This document shows, one piece after another, positions 27,907 to 39,055 of a stretch of 64,000 bases of DNA. Position 1 is the first letter of the stretch. Every line of letters begins with the position of its first letter. A model generated the notes under the pieces. It ran no database searches. It had not been told where the DNA came from and was given only the letters and a program-made list of their open reading frames with translations. Position numbers and translations under genes: made by a program. The DNA lies in contig NZ_CP140155.1 in NCBI RefSeq assembly GCF_034479375.1, positions 372,001 to 436,000 of the forward strand, given 5' to 3'. This stretch comes from Rhodopseudomonas palustris (GTDB lineage Bacteria; Pseudomonadota; Alphaproteobacteria; Rhizobiales; Xanthobacteraceae).

Positions 27907-28029
27907 GCAAGCGCTCGCGTTGAACATGTGCATTTGACCGCAGGCGCATTGTCGCCGCAACGCCGACAAAGTTTGAAGCGTGCTTTGAAAGGGTGTTTGA
28001 AACGGCGAGCGCTGGCAAACATCCGCCAC

Positions 28030-28131
28030 GTCATTCCGGGGCACGCGCCTCGGCGCGTGAACCCGGAATCCAGAGATTCAGGGCACCTCGGGATTCCGGG
28101 TTCGCTCACTTCGTGAGCGCCCCGGAATGAC
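28030..28131. repeat. Palindromic element, family B
   Basis: Starts GTCATTCCGGGGC and ends GCCCCGGAATGAC. It is very similar to the copy at 27342, so the thioesterase gene is bracketed by near-identical elements. Confidence 0.85.
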
Positions 28132-28164
28132 GTGGGTGTGGGTGTGTGCTTACGTGATACCTGA

Positions 28165-30528
<2,364 letters not shown>

Positions 30529-30542
30529 TACGCCGAACTGTC

Positions 30543-30642
30543 GTCATTCCGGGGCGCGGGCGCAGCTCGCGAACCCGGAATCCAGACGTTCAGAGCACAT
30601 CGAGATTCCGGGTTCGCGCCCGACGGCGCGCCCCGGAATGAC
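30543..30642. repeat. Palindromic element, family B, inside the TRAP operon
   Basis: 100 bases from GTCATTCCGGGGCGC to GCGCCCCGGAATGAC, placed between the binding-protein gene and the small permease gene. A stable structure there could protect the tarP end of the mRNA. Confidence 0.85.
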
Positions 30643-30680
30643 GTCTCCTCTGTGACTACCAAGCTGGCCATGAACGCCCC

Positions 30681-31250
30681 ATGACCTCCGATTTCGACAG
30701 ACTGACCAATCGTCTGCCCGGCGCGCTGCCGACGCGGCGGTTTCCGAAGAACGGGATGGATCGCTTCATCGACGTGATCGAATGGATCGCGGCGTTCTTC
30801 GTCGGCGTCGTCGCCTTGAACACCTTCCTCGCGGTGTTCATGCGCAAATTCTTCTCGGTGACGATCCCGGATTACTACAATGTCGGCCAGTTCCTGCTCG
30901 GCATTCTGATCTTCTGGGGCATCGCGGCCACCAGCTATCGCGGCACCCACATCACCGTGGACCTGCTGTGGAGCAATGTCGGCGCCCGGGCGCAGCGCTG
31001 GATCGACGTGTTCGCGACGCTGGTGCTGCTGTTCGTGGTCACGGTGCAGACCTACACGCTGTTCGACAAGGTGGTGACGACCAGGGCCGACGGCATCGTC
31101 ACCATGGACCTGCAATTGCCGATCTGGCCGTTCTTCCTCGTCGCCTGGCTCGGCGACGTCGCGGCGGTGGTACTGATCGCGATCCGCACCTGGCGACTGA
31201 TCTTCCATCCGGACGAACTGCACGATCCCAAATTCAAGCCGGTGGAATGA
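30681..31250 (+). CDS. tarQ: TRAP transporter small permease (DctQ family)
   Basis: 189 residues with four membrane helices, the usual DctQ design: IEWIAAFFVGVVALNTFLAV, GQFLLGILIFWGIAATSYRG, WIDVFATLVLLFVVTVQTY and LPIWPFFLVAWLGDVAAVVL. The SYRGTHITVDLLW segment is characteristic. It forms a complex with the large permease and couples uptake to a sodium or proton gradient. The stop overlaps the tarM start as ATGA. Confidence 0.9.
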   Translation: MTSDFDRLTNRLPGALPTRRFPKNGMDRFIDVIEWIAAFFVGVVALNTFLAVFMRKFFSVTIPDYYNVGQFLLGILIFWGIAATSYRGTHITVDLLWSNVGARAQRWIDVFATLVLLFVVTVQTYTLFDKVVTTRADGIVTMDLQLPIWPFFLVAWLGDVAAVVLIAIRTWRLIFHPDELHDPKFKPVE

Positions 31251-32557
31251 CCATGGACAACGACGCGGTGACGCTGATCGGTTTCGTCAGCCTGTTCGCC
31301 CTGATGCTGCTGCGCGTGCCGATCGGCATGGCGATGGGGCTCGTCGGCATCACCGGCTTCGGCTATCTCACCGGCTTCGAGCCGGCGCTGAAGCTGATCG
31401 GCCAGACCACGATGCGCACGGTCACGGATTATTCCTTCGGCGTGATCCCGATGTTCCTGCTGATGGGGGCCTTCGTCTCGGTGTCCGGCATCAGCCGCGA
31501 GCTGTTCCGCGCCGGCTACACCTTCGTCGGCCATTGGCGCGGCGGGCTCGGCATCGCCACCATCGCCGCCTGCGGCGGCTTCGCGGCGATCTCCGGCTCG
31601 TCGGTGGCGACGGCGGCGACGTTCTCCTCGGTGGCCTATCCGGAGATGCGCCGCTACAACTATCCGCAATCGTTCTCCACCGGGGTGATCGCGGTCGGCG
31701 GCACGCTCGGCGCGATGCTGCCGCCCTCGACGGTGCTCGCGGTCTACGGAATCATCACCCAGCAGGACATCGGCAAATTGTTCATGGCCGGCATCGTCCC
31801 CGGCCTGCTGGCGATCATGATGCACATGATCACCATCGCGGTGATCGGCGTGGCGCGGCCGGGCTATCTGCCGACCGCCCCGCGCAGCTCGTGGCGCGAC
31901 CGGATGCTGGCGTTCCGCGACGTCTGGTCGCCGCTGCTGCTGTTCATCTTCGTGATCGGCGGGCTGTATGGCGGGTTCTTCATCCCGACAGAAGCGGGCG
32001 CGGTCGGGGCGGTGGGCGCCTTCCTGATCGGCATCGCGCGCGGCAAGCTGACCCGCGACGGCATCCTGCAATCGCTGCTGCAGGCGACGCGGACCGCGGC
32101 CGCGGTGTTCACCGTGCTGATCGGCGCGCTGTGCTTCGGCTATTTCCTCACCATCACCCAGACCCCGCAGGCGATCACCGAATTCCTCACCGGGCTCGGG
32201 CTGGGGCCCTACGGCGTGCTGGCGCTGATCCTGGTGATGTATCTGGTGCTCGGCTGCGTGATGGACGCGATGGCGATGGTGATCCTGACCGTGCCGATCG
32301 TGTTTCCGGTGATCACCGCGCTCGGCTTTGATCCGATCTGGTTCGGCGTGATCGTGGTGGTGACGGTCGAGCTCGGACTGATCTCGCCGCCGGTCGGGAT
32401 GAATGTGTTCGTGATCAAGAGCGTGATCAAGGACGTCAGCATGGGCACCGTGTTCAAGGGCGTGGCGCCGTTCGTGGTCACCGACGTGATCCGGCTGATC
32501 ATTCTGATCATGTTTCCGCTGCTGGCCACCTGGCTGCCGCAACGCATGGTAGGATGA
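31247..32557 (+). CDS. tarM: TRAP transporter large permease (DctM family)
   Basis: 436 residues with about 12 membrane helices, the ion- and solute-translocating subunit. DctM signatures: IGMAMGLVGITGFGYL, GFAAISGSSVATAATFSSVAYPEMRR, VAVGGTLGAMLPPSTVLAVYGI, FIPTEAGAVGAVGAF and LISPPVGMNVFVI. The start is the ATG in the ATGA overlap with tarQ; an in-frame ATG at 31253 is an alternative. A DUF3237 gene follows after 4 bases in the same operon. Confidence 0.9.
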   Translation: MTMDNDAVTLIGFVSLFALMLLRVPIGMAMGLVGITGFGYLTGFEPALKLIGQTTMRTVTDYSFGVIPMFLLMGAFVSVSGISRELFRAGYTFVGHWRGGLGIATIAACGGFAAISGSSVATAATFSSVAYPEMRRYNYPQSFSTGVIAVGGTLGAMLPPSTVLAVYGIITQQDIGKLFMAGIVPGLLAIMMHMITIAVIGVARPGYLPTAPRSSWRDRMLAFRDVWSPLLLFIFVIGGLYGGFFIPTEAGAVGAVGAFLIGIARGKLTRDGILQSLLQATRTAAAVFTVLIGALCFGYFLTITQTPQAITEFLTGLGLGPYGVLALILVMYLVLGCVMDAMAMVILTVPIVFPVITALGFDPIWFGVIVVVTVELGLISPPVGMNVFVIKSVIKDVSMGTVFKGVAPFVVTDVIRLIILIMFPLLATWLPQRMVG

Positions 32558-32561
32558 CCCG

Positions 32562-33023
32562 ATGAAACCCGTGCTCGAGACCCGTTACGTCTTCACCATC
32601 ACGGCGCGGATCGGCGGGGTGATCTCGGCCGGCGACACCGGCGCCGGCGTGCGCCGTATCATTCCGGTGATCGGCGGCGAGGTCAAAGGCGAGGGCATCA
32701 GCGGCCGCGTGCTCGCCTCCGGCGCGGACTTCCAGATCATCCGGCCGAACGAACTGATCGAGCTCGAGGCCAAATACGCGTTCGAAACCGACGACGGCGC
32801 GGTGGTCTATGTCGAGAATGTCGGGATCCGGTTCGGGCCGATCCAGCTCTTGCAGAAGCTGAAGCGCGGCGAGCCGGTCGACCCGAAGCTGATCTATTTC
32901 CGGACCCGGCCGCGATTCGAGACCGGGCATCCGAACTATCAGTGGCTGACCACGCATCTGTTCATCGGCTCCGCCGCCCGCCACGCCGACCGCGTCGTGG
33001 TCGACGTGCATCAGGTGCTGTGA
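32562..33023 (+). CDS. DUF3237/UPF0311 family protein
   Basis: 153 residues of the DUF3237 family, of unknown biochemical function. Typical parts: TARIGGVISAGDTGAGVRRIIPV, GISGRVLASGADFQIIRPN, ELEAKYAFETDDGAVVYVEN and WLTTHLFIGSA. It starts 4 bases after tarM, so it belongs to the transport operon. DUF3237 proteins recur in aromatic and CoA-thioester gene clusters, which suggests a role in phenylpropanoid catabolism; this is inference. Confidence 0.85.
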   Translation: MKPVLETRYVFTITARIGGVISAGDTGAGVRRIIPVIGGEVKGEGISGRVLASGADFQIIRPNELIELEAKYAFETDDGAVVYVENVGIRFGPIQLLQKLKRGEPVDPKLIYFRTRPRFETGHPNYQWLTTHLFIGSAARHADRVVVDVHQVL

Positions 33024-33037
33024 AATTCTACAAATAA

Positions 33038-33303
33038 CCCTCTCCCCTCGTGGGAGAGGGTGGCTTCGCGCAGCGAAGCCGGGTGAGGGGGCCGCGGGCA
33101 CAGCGTTCGCGGCGCCCCCTCATCCGGCGCGGACTGCGTCCGCGCCACCTTCTCCCACGAGGGGAGAAGGTAGAGGACGATCGCGGCCACTCGTTGCGCC
33201 AACCAACCGTCTCCCACGAGGGGAGAAGGAAGACGCCGCGCCTGTGGCCGCACTCCACCCCGGCGAACTGCGTTCTCCGACCCTCCCCCTCCAGGGGAGG
33301 GCG
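33038..33303. repeat. CTCTCCC-type intergenic repeat cluster
   Basis: The 266-base stretch holds several arms of the type CCCTCTCCCCTCGTGGGAG, TTCTCCCACGAGGGGAGAAG and CCCTCCCCCTCCAGGGGAG, in direct and inverted order, with an inner GGCTTCGCGCAGCGAAGCC hairpin. It separates the transport operon from couB. A partial copy appears near 50397-50426. Confidence 0.7.
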
Positions 33304-33368
33304 ATCAGCTCGGTCGCTGCAAGTTTCATTTGCGATTGCGTCCGACCGCATTGACTCCCGCCGAATTC

Positions 33369-33383
33369 GTTATAGTCTATAAC
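33369..33383. promoter_or_regulatory. Candidate CouR operator upstream of couB
   Basis: Perfect palindrome GTTATA-GTC-TATAAC, 22 bases before the couB start codon, so it would overlap the core promoter or transcription start. Related sites lie at 29444 and 42666. The symmetry and size fit a MarR-family dimer, and the MarR gene of this cluster (couR) is the natural candidate. Confidence 0.65.
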
Positions 33384-33405
33384 TATTCTGCACAGGACGT
33401 AATAA

Positions 33406-34212
33406 GTGCTCACAGGAAACGCCTCTGCCGCGACGCTTGCGGACTCCTCGACGCTTGTCGTCGATACCGTCGGCTCGGTGCTGACGGTCGGCCTCAACCG
33501 TGCCAAGAAACGCAATGCGCTGAACGACGGCTTGATGGCCGCGCTGAAGGATTGCTTCGACGATCTGCCGGCCGACATCCGCGCGGTGGTGATCCACGGC
33601 ATCGGCGATCACTTCTCCGCGGGCCTCGATCTGTCCGAACTGCGCGAGCGCGACGCCACCGAGGGGCTGGTGCATTCGCAGACCTGGCACCGGGTATTCG
33701 ACAGGATCCAGTATTGCCGCGTGCCGGTGATCGCGGCGCTGAAGGGCGCGGTGATTGGTGGCGGGCTCGAACTGGCCTGCGCTGCGCATATCCGCGTCGC
33801 CGAGCCGTCGGCCTACTACGCGCTGCCGGAAGGCAGCCGTGGCATCTTCGTCGGCGGCGGCGGCTCGGTGCGGCTGCCGCGGCTGATCGGCGTGGCGCGG
33901 ATGGCCGACATGATGCTGACCGGCCGGGTGTATTCCGCCGCCGAAGGCGTCGTGCACGGCTTCTCGCAATATCTCACCGATGGCGGCTCCGCCTTCGACA
34001 AGGCGATGGAGCTCGGCAACCGCGTCGCAAAGAACGCGCCGCTGACCAATTTCGCGGTGCTGCAGGCGCTGCCGATGATCGCCGAGGCCAATCCGCAGAC
34101 CGGCCTGCTGATGGAATCGCTGATGGCGACGGTGGCGCAGAGCGACCAGGAAGCGAAGAACCGGATTCGCGACTTTCTCGATCACAAGACCGCAAAGGTT
34201 AAACCGACCTGA
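33406..34212 (+). CDS. couB: Hydroxycinnamoyl-CoA hydratase/aldolase-type crotonase
   Basis: 268 residues of crotonase fold. Oxyanion-hole parts are DHFSAGLDLSELRE and KGAVIGGGLELACAAHIRVA, followed by YALPEGSRGIFVGGGGSVRLPRL. Its place directly before a feruloyl-CoA synthetase-like ligase matches the R. palustris couBA pair, in which CouB hydrates and cleaves p-coumaroyl-CoA to 4-hydroxybenzaldehyde and acetyl-CoA. The start is a GTG with AGGA 8 bases upstream, 22 bases after a perfect palindrome. The cleavage reaction is by homology and context, not proven from residues. Confidence 0.87.
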   Translation: MLTGNASAATLADSSTLVVDTVGSVLTVGLNRAKKRNALNDGLMAALKDCFDDLPADIRAVVIHGIGDHFSAGLDLSELRERDATEGLVHSQTWHRVFDRIQYCRVPVIAALKGAVIGGGLELACAAHIRVAEPSAYYALPEGSRGIFVGGGGSVRLPRLIGVARMADMMLTGRVYSAAEGVVHGFSQYLTDGGSAFDKAMELGNRVAKNAPLTNFAVLQALPMIAEANPQTGLLMESLMATVAQSDQEAKNRIRDFLDHKTAKVKPT

Positions 34213-34213
34213 G

Positions 34214-36121
34214 ATGGGCGCCATGAACAATTCGGCCATGACAAACCCGACTGCCGGCGCCGGCGAGGTGGGGCACCTCGAGTCCCATCCGCTGCGCGAC
34301 ATTTCGTTCGGCGACATCGGGATCGCCACCGAACGCCGTCCCGACGGCACCATCTACGTCCGCTCGACGACGACGCTGTCGGACTATCCGGTGCGGATCA
34401 CCGACCGGCTGCATCATTTCGCCGAAACGGCGCCGGATCGGGTTTTCATGGCCGAGCGCGACGGCAACGGTGGCTGGCGCAAGATCACTTACGCCGGCAT
34501 GCTGAGCGCGGCGCAGACCATCGCCTCGGCGTTGCTGGCGCGCGGGCTGTCGGCCGAGCGGCCGGTGATGATTCTGTCGGGCAATTCGATCGACCACGCC
34601 CAGATCATGTTCGGCGCGCTATATGCCGGCGTCGCTGTGTGCCCGGTGTCGCCGCCTTATTCGCTGGTGTCGAAGGACTTCGGCAAGCTGCGCTACATCG
34701 TGGGATTGCTCACGCCCGGTCTGATCTTCGCCGACGACGTCACGCCGTTCGCGCCGGCGATCCTCGCGACCGTGCCCGACGATGTCGAGATCGCCGCGAC
34801 GCGCGGCGAGGTCGCGGGGCGCAAGGTCACGTCGCTCGACGAATTGCTGAGTACGCCCGAACATCCGGGGCTTGCCGCCGCGCACGAGGCGATCGGCCAC
34901 GACACCATCGCTAAATTCCTGCTCACCTCGGGCTCGACCGGCAATCCCAAGGCGGTGATCAACACCCAGCGGATGATCTGCGCCAACCAGGTGATGATCC
35001 GCGAGGCGATGGCGTTTCTGAAAGACGAACCGCCGGTGATCGTCGACTGGCTGCCGTGGAATCACACCTTCGGCGGTAATCACAATATCGGGCTGACGCT
35101 GTTCAACGGCGGCTCGATGTATATCGACGACGGCAAGCCGACGCCGGCCGGCATCGCAGCGACGATCCGCAACCTGCGCGAGATCGCCCCGACGGTGTAT
35201 TTCAACGTCCCCAAAGGCTACGAGTCGCTGCTGCCGGTGCTACGCGAGGACGCGCAGCTGCGGAAGATGTTCTTCAGCCGGCTGCACGCGATGTTCTTCT
35301 CCGGCGCGAGTCTGGCCGCCCATGTCTGGAAGGGGCTCGACGAGGTGGGGGCGCAGGAGACCGGCGCGCGCGTGCCAATGCTGACCGGCCTCGGCGCCAC
35401 CGAGACCGCGCCGTTCTTCATGTCGGTGACGCCGCAGACCTCTCGTTCGGGTCACGTCGGGCTGCCGGTGCCCGGCAACGAGGCCAAGCTGGTGCCGAAC
35501 AACGGCAAGCTGGAAGTCCGCGCCCGCGGGCCGAACATCACGCCGGGCTACTGGCGCGCGCCCGAACTGACCGCCAAGGCGTTCGACGAGGAAGGCTTCT
35601 ACAAGCTCAACGACGCGCTGAAGCCGGTGGATCCGAACGATCTCACCGCAGGCTTCGATTTCGACGGCCGGATCTCCGAGGATTTCAAGCTCGCCTCGGG
35701 CACCTGGGTCAGCGTCGGTCCGCTGCGCGCGAAGTTCATCGCTGCCTGCGCGCCGCTGGTGCGCGACGTGGTGATCGCCGGACTCGACCATGACACGGTG
35801 TCGGCAGTGGTGATCCTCGATGCCGACGGCTGCAAGCTGATCAACCCGACGCTCGCGCTCGACGACCTCGCCGGCATGGCGGCGGACCCGCTGATCCGCG
35901 ATGCGTTTCGCGAGCGGTTCGCCCGGTTGCTGACGCAGGCGACCGGCTCTTCGACCCGGATCACGCGCGCCGTGCTGCTCGGCGAGCCGCTGTCGATCGA
36001 CAAGGGTGAAGTCACCGACAAGGGCTCGGTCAACCAGCGCGCGGTGCTGGAGCATCGCGCCGCGCTGATCGCCGACCTCTACACCGAGCCGCCGCCGGCG
36101 CATGTGATCGCGGTGGCGTAG
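34214..36121 (+). CDS. couA: p-Coumaroyl/feruloyl-CoA synthetase
   Basis: This 635-residue ANL-family ligase activates hydroxycinnamic acids to CoA thioesters. The ATP motif is LLTSGSTGNPKAVINTQ near residue 240; other parts are WLPWNHTFGGNHNIG, GLGATETAP, GPNITPGYWRAPELTAKAF and DFDGRISEDFKLASGTWV. The long form and the WLPWNHTFGGN segment are typical of feruloyl-CoA synthetases rather than acetyl-CoA synthetases. It begins 2 bases after couB; an in-frame ATG at 34223 is an alternative start. Together with couB it converts p-coumarate toward 4-hydroxybenzoate. Confidence 0.9.
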   Translation: MGAMNNSAMTNPTAGAGEVGHLESHPLRDISFGDIGIATERRPDGTIYVRSTTTLSDYPVRITDRLHHFAETAPDRVFMAERDGNGGWRKITYAGMLSAAQTIASALLARGLSAERPVMILSGNSIDHAQIMFGALYAGVAVCPVSPPYSLVSKDFGKLRYIVGLLTPGLIFADDVTPFAPAILATVPDDVEIAATRGEVAGRKVTSLDELLSTPEHPGLAAAHEAIGHDTIAKFLLTSGSTGNPKAVINTQRMICANQVMIREAMAFLKDEPPVIVDWLPWNHTFGGNHNIGLTLFNGGSMYIDDGKPTPAGIAATIRNLREIAPTVYFNVPKGYESLLPVLREDAQLRKMFFSRLHAMFFSGASLAAHVWKGLDEVGAQETGARVPMLTGLGATETAPFFMSVTPQTSRSGHVGLPVPGNEAKLVPNNGKLEVRARGPNITPGYWRAPELTAKAFDEEGFYKLNDALKPVDPNDLTAGFDFDGRISEDFKLASGTWVSVGPLRAKFIAACAPLVRDVVIAGLDHDTVSAVVILDADGCKLINPTLALDDLAGMAADPLIRDAFRERFARLLTQATGSSTRITRAVLLGEPLSIDKGEVTDKGSVNQRAVLEHRAALIADLYTEPPPAHVIAVA

Positions 36122-36142
36122 GGGCATGCGACACCAACGGCC

Positions 36143-36238
36143 GTCATTCCGGGGCGCGGACGCAGTCCGCGAACCCGGAATCCCGAGCTGTTCCGCGCGA
36201 GATTCCGGGTTCGCCGCTGCGCGGCGCCCCGGAATGAC
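36143..36238. repeat. Palindromic element, family B
   Basis: 96 bases, GTCATTCCGGGGCGC to GCGCCCCGGAATGAC, between couA and the thioesterase gene. Confidence 0.85.
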
Positions 36239-36279
36239 GAATTGAATTAGCGTTTCGAATTGACTGCGAAGGCGACCCG

Positions 36280-36699
36280 ATGTTCACCAACCGCCGCGAC
36301 GTGCAGATCCAGTGGGGCGATTGCGACCCGGCGAACATCGTTTACTATCCGCGCTACTTCGCGATGTTCGACGATTCGACGTCGATCCTGTTCGAAGCCG
36401 CAGGCTGTTCCAAGCAGGATCTCGTCGGCGTCTACGGGTTGGTCGGCATTCCGATGGTCGACACCGGCGCCAAATTCTACATCCCGTCGACCCATGGCGA
36501 CTGGATCACGATCCAGAGCCGGATCGAGAAGTTCAATCGCTCGAGCTTCGAGGTGACACACAAGGTTTTCAAGGGCGAGGCACTGGCGATCGAGGCGTTC
36601 GAAACGCGGGTGCTGGTCGGCCGCGATCCGGCCGATCCGGCCAGGCTGCAGTCCGTGGCGGTGCCGGCGGAGATCATCGAGAAATTCACGCGGGGCTGA
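36280..36699 (+). CDS. 4-Hydroxybenzoyl-CoA thioesterase-like hotdog protein
   Basis: 139 residues. The N-terminal WGDCDPANIVYYPRYFAMFD is the 4HBT signature, with the catalytic aspartate in CDPAN. The chain continues PMVDTGAKFYIPSTHGDW and ends IEKFTRG. It would release an aromatic or short acyl acid from its CoA ester, plausibly recycling CoA during p-coumarate breakdown. It lies between couA and the ABC-type binding-protein gene, on the same strand. Confidence 0.88.
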   Translation: MFTNRRDVQIQWGDCDPANIVYYPRYFAMFDDSTSILFEAAGCSKQDLVGVYGLVGIPMVDTGAKFYIPSTHGDWITIQSRIEKFNRSSFEVTHKVFKGEALAIEAFETRVLVGRDPADPARLQSVAVPAEIIEKFTRG

Positions 36700-36781
36700 C
36701 TCGCGGCCCGGTATGCCGTAAAGAAGACGCGATAAGATCAGGCCGAAAGGCCGGCTACACAACAAGAGGGAGGAGAAGCAC

Positions 36782-37939
36782 ATGAACAGGTTCAAGCTAT
36801 CCGCTGCTGCGTTCGCCGTGGTGATCGCTCTGCCGGCGATGTCCGGCGCCGCGCTCGCCGAGACCAATGAAATCACCGTGGGCATCACCGTCACCACGAC
36901 AGGCCCCGCCGCCGCGCTCGGCATTCCGGAGCGCAACGCGCTGGAATTCGTGGCGAAGGAAATCGGCGGCCACCCGATCAAGATGATCGTGCTCGACGAC
37001 GGCGGCGATCCGACCGCGGCGACCACCAACGCGCGGCGTTTCGTCACGGAATCGAAGGCCGACGTGATCATGGGCTCGTCGGTGACGCCGCCGACGGTGG
37101 CGGTGTCGAACGTCGCCAACGAGGCGCAGGTGCCGCATATCGCGCTCGCGCCGCTGCCGGTCACGCCGGAGCGGGCGAAGTGGTCGGTGGTGATGCCGCA
37201 GCCGATCCCGATCATGGGCAAGGTGCTCTATGAGCACATGAAGAAGAACAACATCAAGACCGTCGGCTACATCGGCTATTCCGACAGCTACGGCGATCTG
37301 TGGTTCAACGACCTGAAGAAGCAGGGCGAGGCGATGGGCCTCAAGGTCGTAGCCGAGGAGCGCTTCGCACGACCTGATACGTCGGTCGCGGGCCAGGTGC
37401 TGAAGCTCGTCGCCGCCAATCCCGACGCCATCCTGGTCGGCGCGTCGGGCACCGCCGCGGCGCTGCCGCAGACGGCGCTGCGCGAGCGCGGCTACAACGG
37501 GCTGATCTATCAGACCCACGGCGCCGCCTCGATGGACTTCATCCGCATCGCCGGCAAATCCGCCGAGGGCGTGCTGATGGCGTCGGGTCCGGTGATGGAT
37601 CCGGAAGGCCAGGACGACAGCGCGCTGACCAAGAAGCCCGGCGTCGAGCTCAACACGGCCTATGAAGGCAAATACGGCCCGAGCAGCCGCAGCCAGTTCG
37701 CCGGCCATTCCTTCGACGCCTTCAAGGTGCTCGAGCGTGTGATCCCGGTGGCGCTGAAGACCGCCAAGCCCGGCACGCAGGAATTCCGCGAGGCGATCCG
37801 CAAGGCGCTGATCACCGAGAAGGACATCGCGGCGAGCCAGGGCGTCTACAACTTCACCGAAACGGATCGCTATGGTCTCGACGACCGTTCGCGCATCCTG
37901 CTGACGGTTAAGAACGGCAAGTACGTCATCGTCAAGTAA
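36782..37939 (+). CDS. couP: ABC transporter periplasmic binding protein for aromatic acids
   Basis: 385 residues of the Leu/Ile/Val-binding (type I) family. The signal peptide ends GAALA-ETNE. Typical parts: EITVGITVTTTGPAAALGIPERNALEFVAKE, DGGDPTAATTNARRFV, VGYIGYSDSYGDLWFNDLK and FAGHSFDAFKVLERV. GGGAGGAG lies before the ATG. By position and family it matches R. palustris CouP, which binds p-coumarate and related acids, working with the ABC permease and ATPases at 39056-42587. It is closed by its own terminator. Confidence 0.87.
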   Translation: MNRFKLSAAAFAVVIALPAMSGAALAETNEITVGITVTTTGPAAALGIPERNALEFVAKEIGGHPIKMIVLDDGGDPTAATTNARRFVTESKADVIMGSSVTPPTVAVSNVANEAQVPHIALAPLPVTPERAKWSVVMPQPIPIMGKVLYEHMKKNNIKTVGYIGYSDSYGDLWFNDLKKQGEAMGLKVVAEERFARPDTSVAGQVLKLVAANPDAILVGASGTAAALPQTALRERGYNGLIYQTHGAASMDFIRIAGKSAEGVLMASGPVMDPEGQDDSALTKKPGVELNTAYEGKYGPSSRSQFAGHSFDAFKVLERVIPVALKTAKPGTQEFREAIRKALITEKDIAASQGVYNFTETDRYGLDDRSRILLTVKNGKYVIVK

Positions 37940-37978
37940 GCAGCAGGCAGGCGGCGCTGCCGCCATGCCCTGAAGCAG

Positions 37979-38007
37979 AGCCGGCCTCCCGCAGAGGCCG
38001 GCTTTTT
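37979..38007 (+). terminator. Rho-independent terminator after couP
   Basis: Perfect 10-bp stem AGCCGGCCTC, loop CCGCA, right arm GAGGCCGGCT, then T-run. It lies 40 bases after the stop codon. Confidence 0.92.
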
Positions 38008-38253
38008 CGTGGATGAATGCGCGATGCAATGGGGCGGGCGGTGCTCGGGTGCGCGCCGCTGCGAGAATACGTTAGCGGTGCGTTAAGCCTGACAGTTCGA
38101 ATTGCCGGAATTTAACCCGAGCCGCAACGCGGGTCTGGTAAGTTTACGGGGCACGACAGAGTGCGCGCGGAAAAGACCGCGCCGTTTGACAGGGCGGGGA
38201 CGCGGACCGGCGCGCATCGTGCGGTCTGCGGCGTCCCCGGTTGCGGTGAAGAC

Positions 38254-39039
38254 ATGCCGAAGCAGATCGTCACGCACCGGGATGCGATCAGCTACACCGT
38301 TGGGCGAATGACGCTCGCAGGTGGGCTGACCGCGTTCGTGACGCTGCTCTTCCTTCTCTCCGATCTCGGCACCGACCCGAACGCATTGGTGCCGGTCGGC
38401 ACGGTGGCGCATTCATCGCTGCTGATTGCGGTCGGCGTATCGACCCTGGTGTCGGGTGCGCTGAGCTATCGTTCGGCGATCCTGATGCGGCAGTTGACGC
38501 TGACGCGCGCCGAACTGGCGCGGATCTCGCGCACCGATCCGCTGACCGGGCTGCTCAACCGGCGCGGCTTCGACGACGCGGCAGCGCCGCTGCTGGCGCA
38601 GGCCGCGGCGGCCGGCCAGCGCGTGGTCGCGCTGATGTGCGACATCGATCGGTTCAAGGCGATCAACGACCGCTACGGTCACGACACCGGCGACCGCGTG
38701 CTCTCCCGGATCGGCGACATCCTGCGCGATTTTGCCGAGGCCAACGACATGCTGATCGCCCGCCACGGCGGCGAGGAATTCGCCGGCCTGATGATCGGCG
38801 TCAGCGACGAGGAGGCGACGCGCTGTGCATTGGCCCTGTGCAAGCTGTGTTCCACCGAGGTGGCGGGAGCCGACGTCGCGGTGCCGGTGACGATGAGCTT
38901 CGGCCTCGCCGCGCATCTGCCGGGCGGCGATCTCGCCGCGCTGATGCGCCGGGCGGACCAGGCATTGTACCGCGCCAAGGATCTCGGGCGCAATTGCGTC
39001 GTCCAGATCGACCGGATGGAAGCGGTGGCGGCCTGCTGA
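38254..39039 (+). CDS. Membrane-bound diguanylate cyclase (GGDEF)
   Basis: 261 residues. Two helices lie near residues 22-40 and 52-75. A single GGDEF domain follows, with RTDPLTGLLNRRGF, MCDIDRFKAINDRYGHDTGD and the active-site form HGGEEFAGL. These suggest it makes cyclic di-GMP. The usual inhibitory I-site RxxD is not present; the position reads EAND. It sits inside the coumarate cluster between the binding protein and the ABC operon, after a terminator and with its own leader. The ATG at 38254 follows a GGTGAA ribosome binding site. Confidence 0.88.
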   Translation: MPKQIVTHRDAISYTVGRMTLAGGLTAFVTLLFLLSDLGTDPNALVPVGTVAHSSLLIAVGVSTLVSGALSYRSAILMRQLTLTRAELARISRTDPLTGLLNRRGFDDAAAPLLAQAAAAGQRVVALMCDIDRFKAINDRYGHDTGDRVLSRIGDILRDFAEANDMLIARHGGEEFAGLMIGVSDEEATRCALALCKLCSTEVAGADVAVPVTMSFGLAAHLPGGDLAALMRRADQALYRAKDLGRNCVVQIDRMEAVAAC

Positions 39040-39055
39040 ATTCGGCGCCGACCGC

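Noticed and set aside
30670..30684. Four-codon frame (ATG AAC GCC CCA TGA) overlapping the tarQ start
   Set aside because: Could be a coupling leader, but such a short frame occurs by chance and no ribosome site supports it.
33038..33303. Repeated arms that could suggest a CRISPR array
   Set aside because: Arms are inverted as well as direct, unequal in length and unevenly spaced; no cas genes. It is a dispersed intergenic repeat.
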